Below, one piece after another: positions 21,758 to 22,196 of a DNA stretch of 22,196 nt. This DNA comes from CAZYVD01 sp964651045 (GTDB taxonomy: Bacteria; Zhuqueibacterota; QNDG01; DSAB01). The stretch is from positions 1 to 22,196 of the forward strand of contig CAZYVD010000047.1 of NCBI GenBank assembly GCA_964651045.1, written 5' to 3'. A model generated the notes under the pieces. That model was not told the DNA's origin. It saw only the letters and a list, made by a program, of their open reading frames with translations, and ran no database searches. The position numbers and the translations under genes were made by a program. The first letter of the stretch is position 1. Every line of letters starts with the position of its first letter.

Positions 21758-22196
21758 ATGTATATAAATAATAAGTTGCTTTCAACAATAATATTAATAT
21801 TAATCGGCTTTTTATTATTTTTTACAATTATAGTTTATAACAAAATATCTTTGAATGCCAACCAGTTAAAAATAGTTAAAAGTTTAAATTTTGTGTTGTT
21901 AGATGAGTCGGGTAATAGAAAATTTATTAATTTAAAAGACAAGGTACTTTTAATTACATTTTTTGATAATTTTAATTTTTCATGTGATTTAGAAAGGATA
22001 AATGTTCTAAATCGAATTAGTGAAGAGATTCAAAAAAAAGAAATTAAAAACATTCAAAATATTGCTGTTTTTTATAATGGATATAGAATACAAGATATTA
22101 ATAACATAAAAAAAATAGGTAATATAAAGTTTAAATGCGCAGTAACAAATTATGGATCAAGTTTGATTAATAAATTGATTAAACGATATTCAGGTG
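21758..22196 (+). CDS. Membrane-anchored redoxin-like protein (3' end cut by window)
   Basis: An open frame from ATG 21758 runs off the right edge (146 codons seen). The N-terminus has one membrane helix (about 8-27, STIILILIGFLLFFTIIVY). The following domain starts VLLDESGNRKFINLKDKVLLI, the usual entry of TlpA/AhpC-like thioredoxin folds, then TFFDNFNFSCDLERINVLNR. Only one Cys is found where a CxxC would be expected, so it may be a one-cysteine redoxin or a divergent partner. It follows the MauE-like gene by 17 bp and most likely works with it at the membrane. The missing C-terminus prevents a firmer call. Confidence 0.6.
   Translation, partial: MYINNKLLSTIILILIGFLLFFTIIVYNKISLNANQLKIVKSLNFVLLDESGNRKFINLKDKVLLITFFDNFNFSCDLERINVLNRISEEIQKKEIKNIQNIAVFYNGYRIQDINNIKKIGNIKFKCAVTNYGSSLINKLIKRYSG

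Noticed and set aside
1..22196. CRISPR array, tRNA or rRNA genes
   Set aside because: No regularly spaced short repeats, and no tRNA cloverleaf or rRNA signature, was seen on either strand by eye. A covariance-model scan was not possible.

Overview
The window looks like a chromosomal segment of an AT-rich anaerobe. One long secreted protein ends in a FlgD-like / type IX sorting tail with a YPNPFN motif, as found in the Bacteroidota/FCB superphylum and several candidate phyla. The oxygen defence is of the anaerobic kind (rubrerythrin plus superoxide reductase under a PerR-type Fur protein). I cannot name the species; the phylum is inference from these traits.

Layout. Positions 1-3400 are a decayed accessory/defence island: the 3' end of a type III restriction (Res) gene, an imperfect palindrome that resembles half of an integron attC site, a 5'-truncated and frameshifted AbiEii-type nucleotidyltransferase, an intact DUF4143-type AAA ATPase preceded by a TTGAGTAA inverted repeat, and an internally deleted ABC ATPase. 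Positions 3440-7095 are a housekeeping run on the + strand: nitrilase-family hydrolase, rtcB, an ExbD-like gene without an ExbB, and panC (4-bp overlap). asnA runs convergently (7177-8250, - strand).

The most striking element lies upstream of asnA. A good promoter (TTGACA-17-TATTAT) is followed by a 25-codon leader ORF with eight Asn codons in runs of four and three. Three mutually exclusive RNA helices (1:2, 2:3, 3:4) follow, the last being a strong intrinsic terminator just before the asnA ribosome binding site. This is the full architecture of ribosome-mediated transcription attenuation, here apparently sensing asparagine / charged tRNA-Asn in front of asparagine synthetase A, a gene better known for T-box or AsnC control.

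Positions 8621-10529 are a PerR oxidative-stress operon: perR with overlapping palindromic operators, a NifU-type Fe-S scaffold, a 59-aa winged-helix protein, rubrerythrin and desulfoferrodoxin. An APC-family amino-acid permease follows (10654-12000).

Positions 12003-20217 (- strand) encode three large secreted proteins: a GH105-like unsaturated glucuronyl/rhamnogalacturonyl hydrolase, a calcineurin-like metallophosphoesterase, and a 1237-aa protein with seven ASH/choice-of-anchor-D repeats. The first two share an apparently identical stretch of about 1085 bp coding for their C-terminal halves, and the third has its own 524-bp internal duplication. The 20218-21311 intergenic region holds scraps: an ISL3-like transposase fragment, a C-terminal scrap of a probable third paralogue, a REP-like palindrome, tandem TGTCC/TGTCT half-site palindromes and terminators. 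The right edge begins a MauE/DoxX-like membrane protein plus redoxin-like pair.
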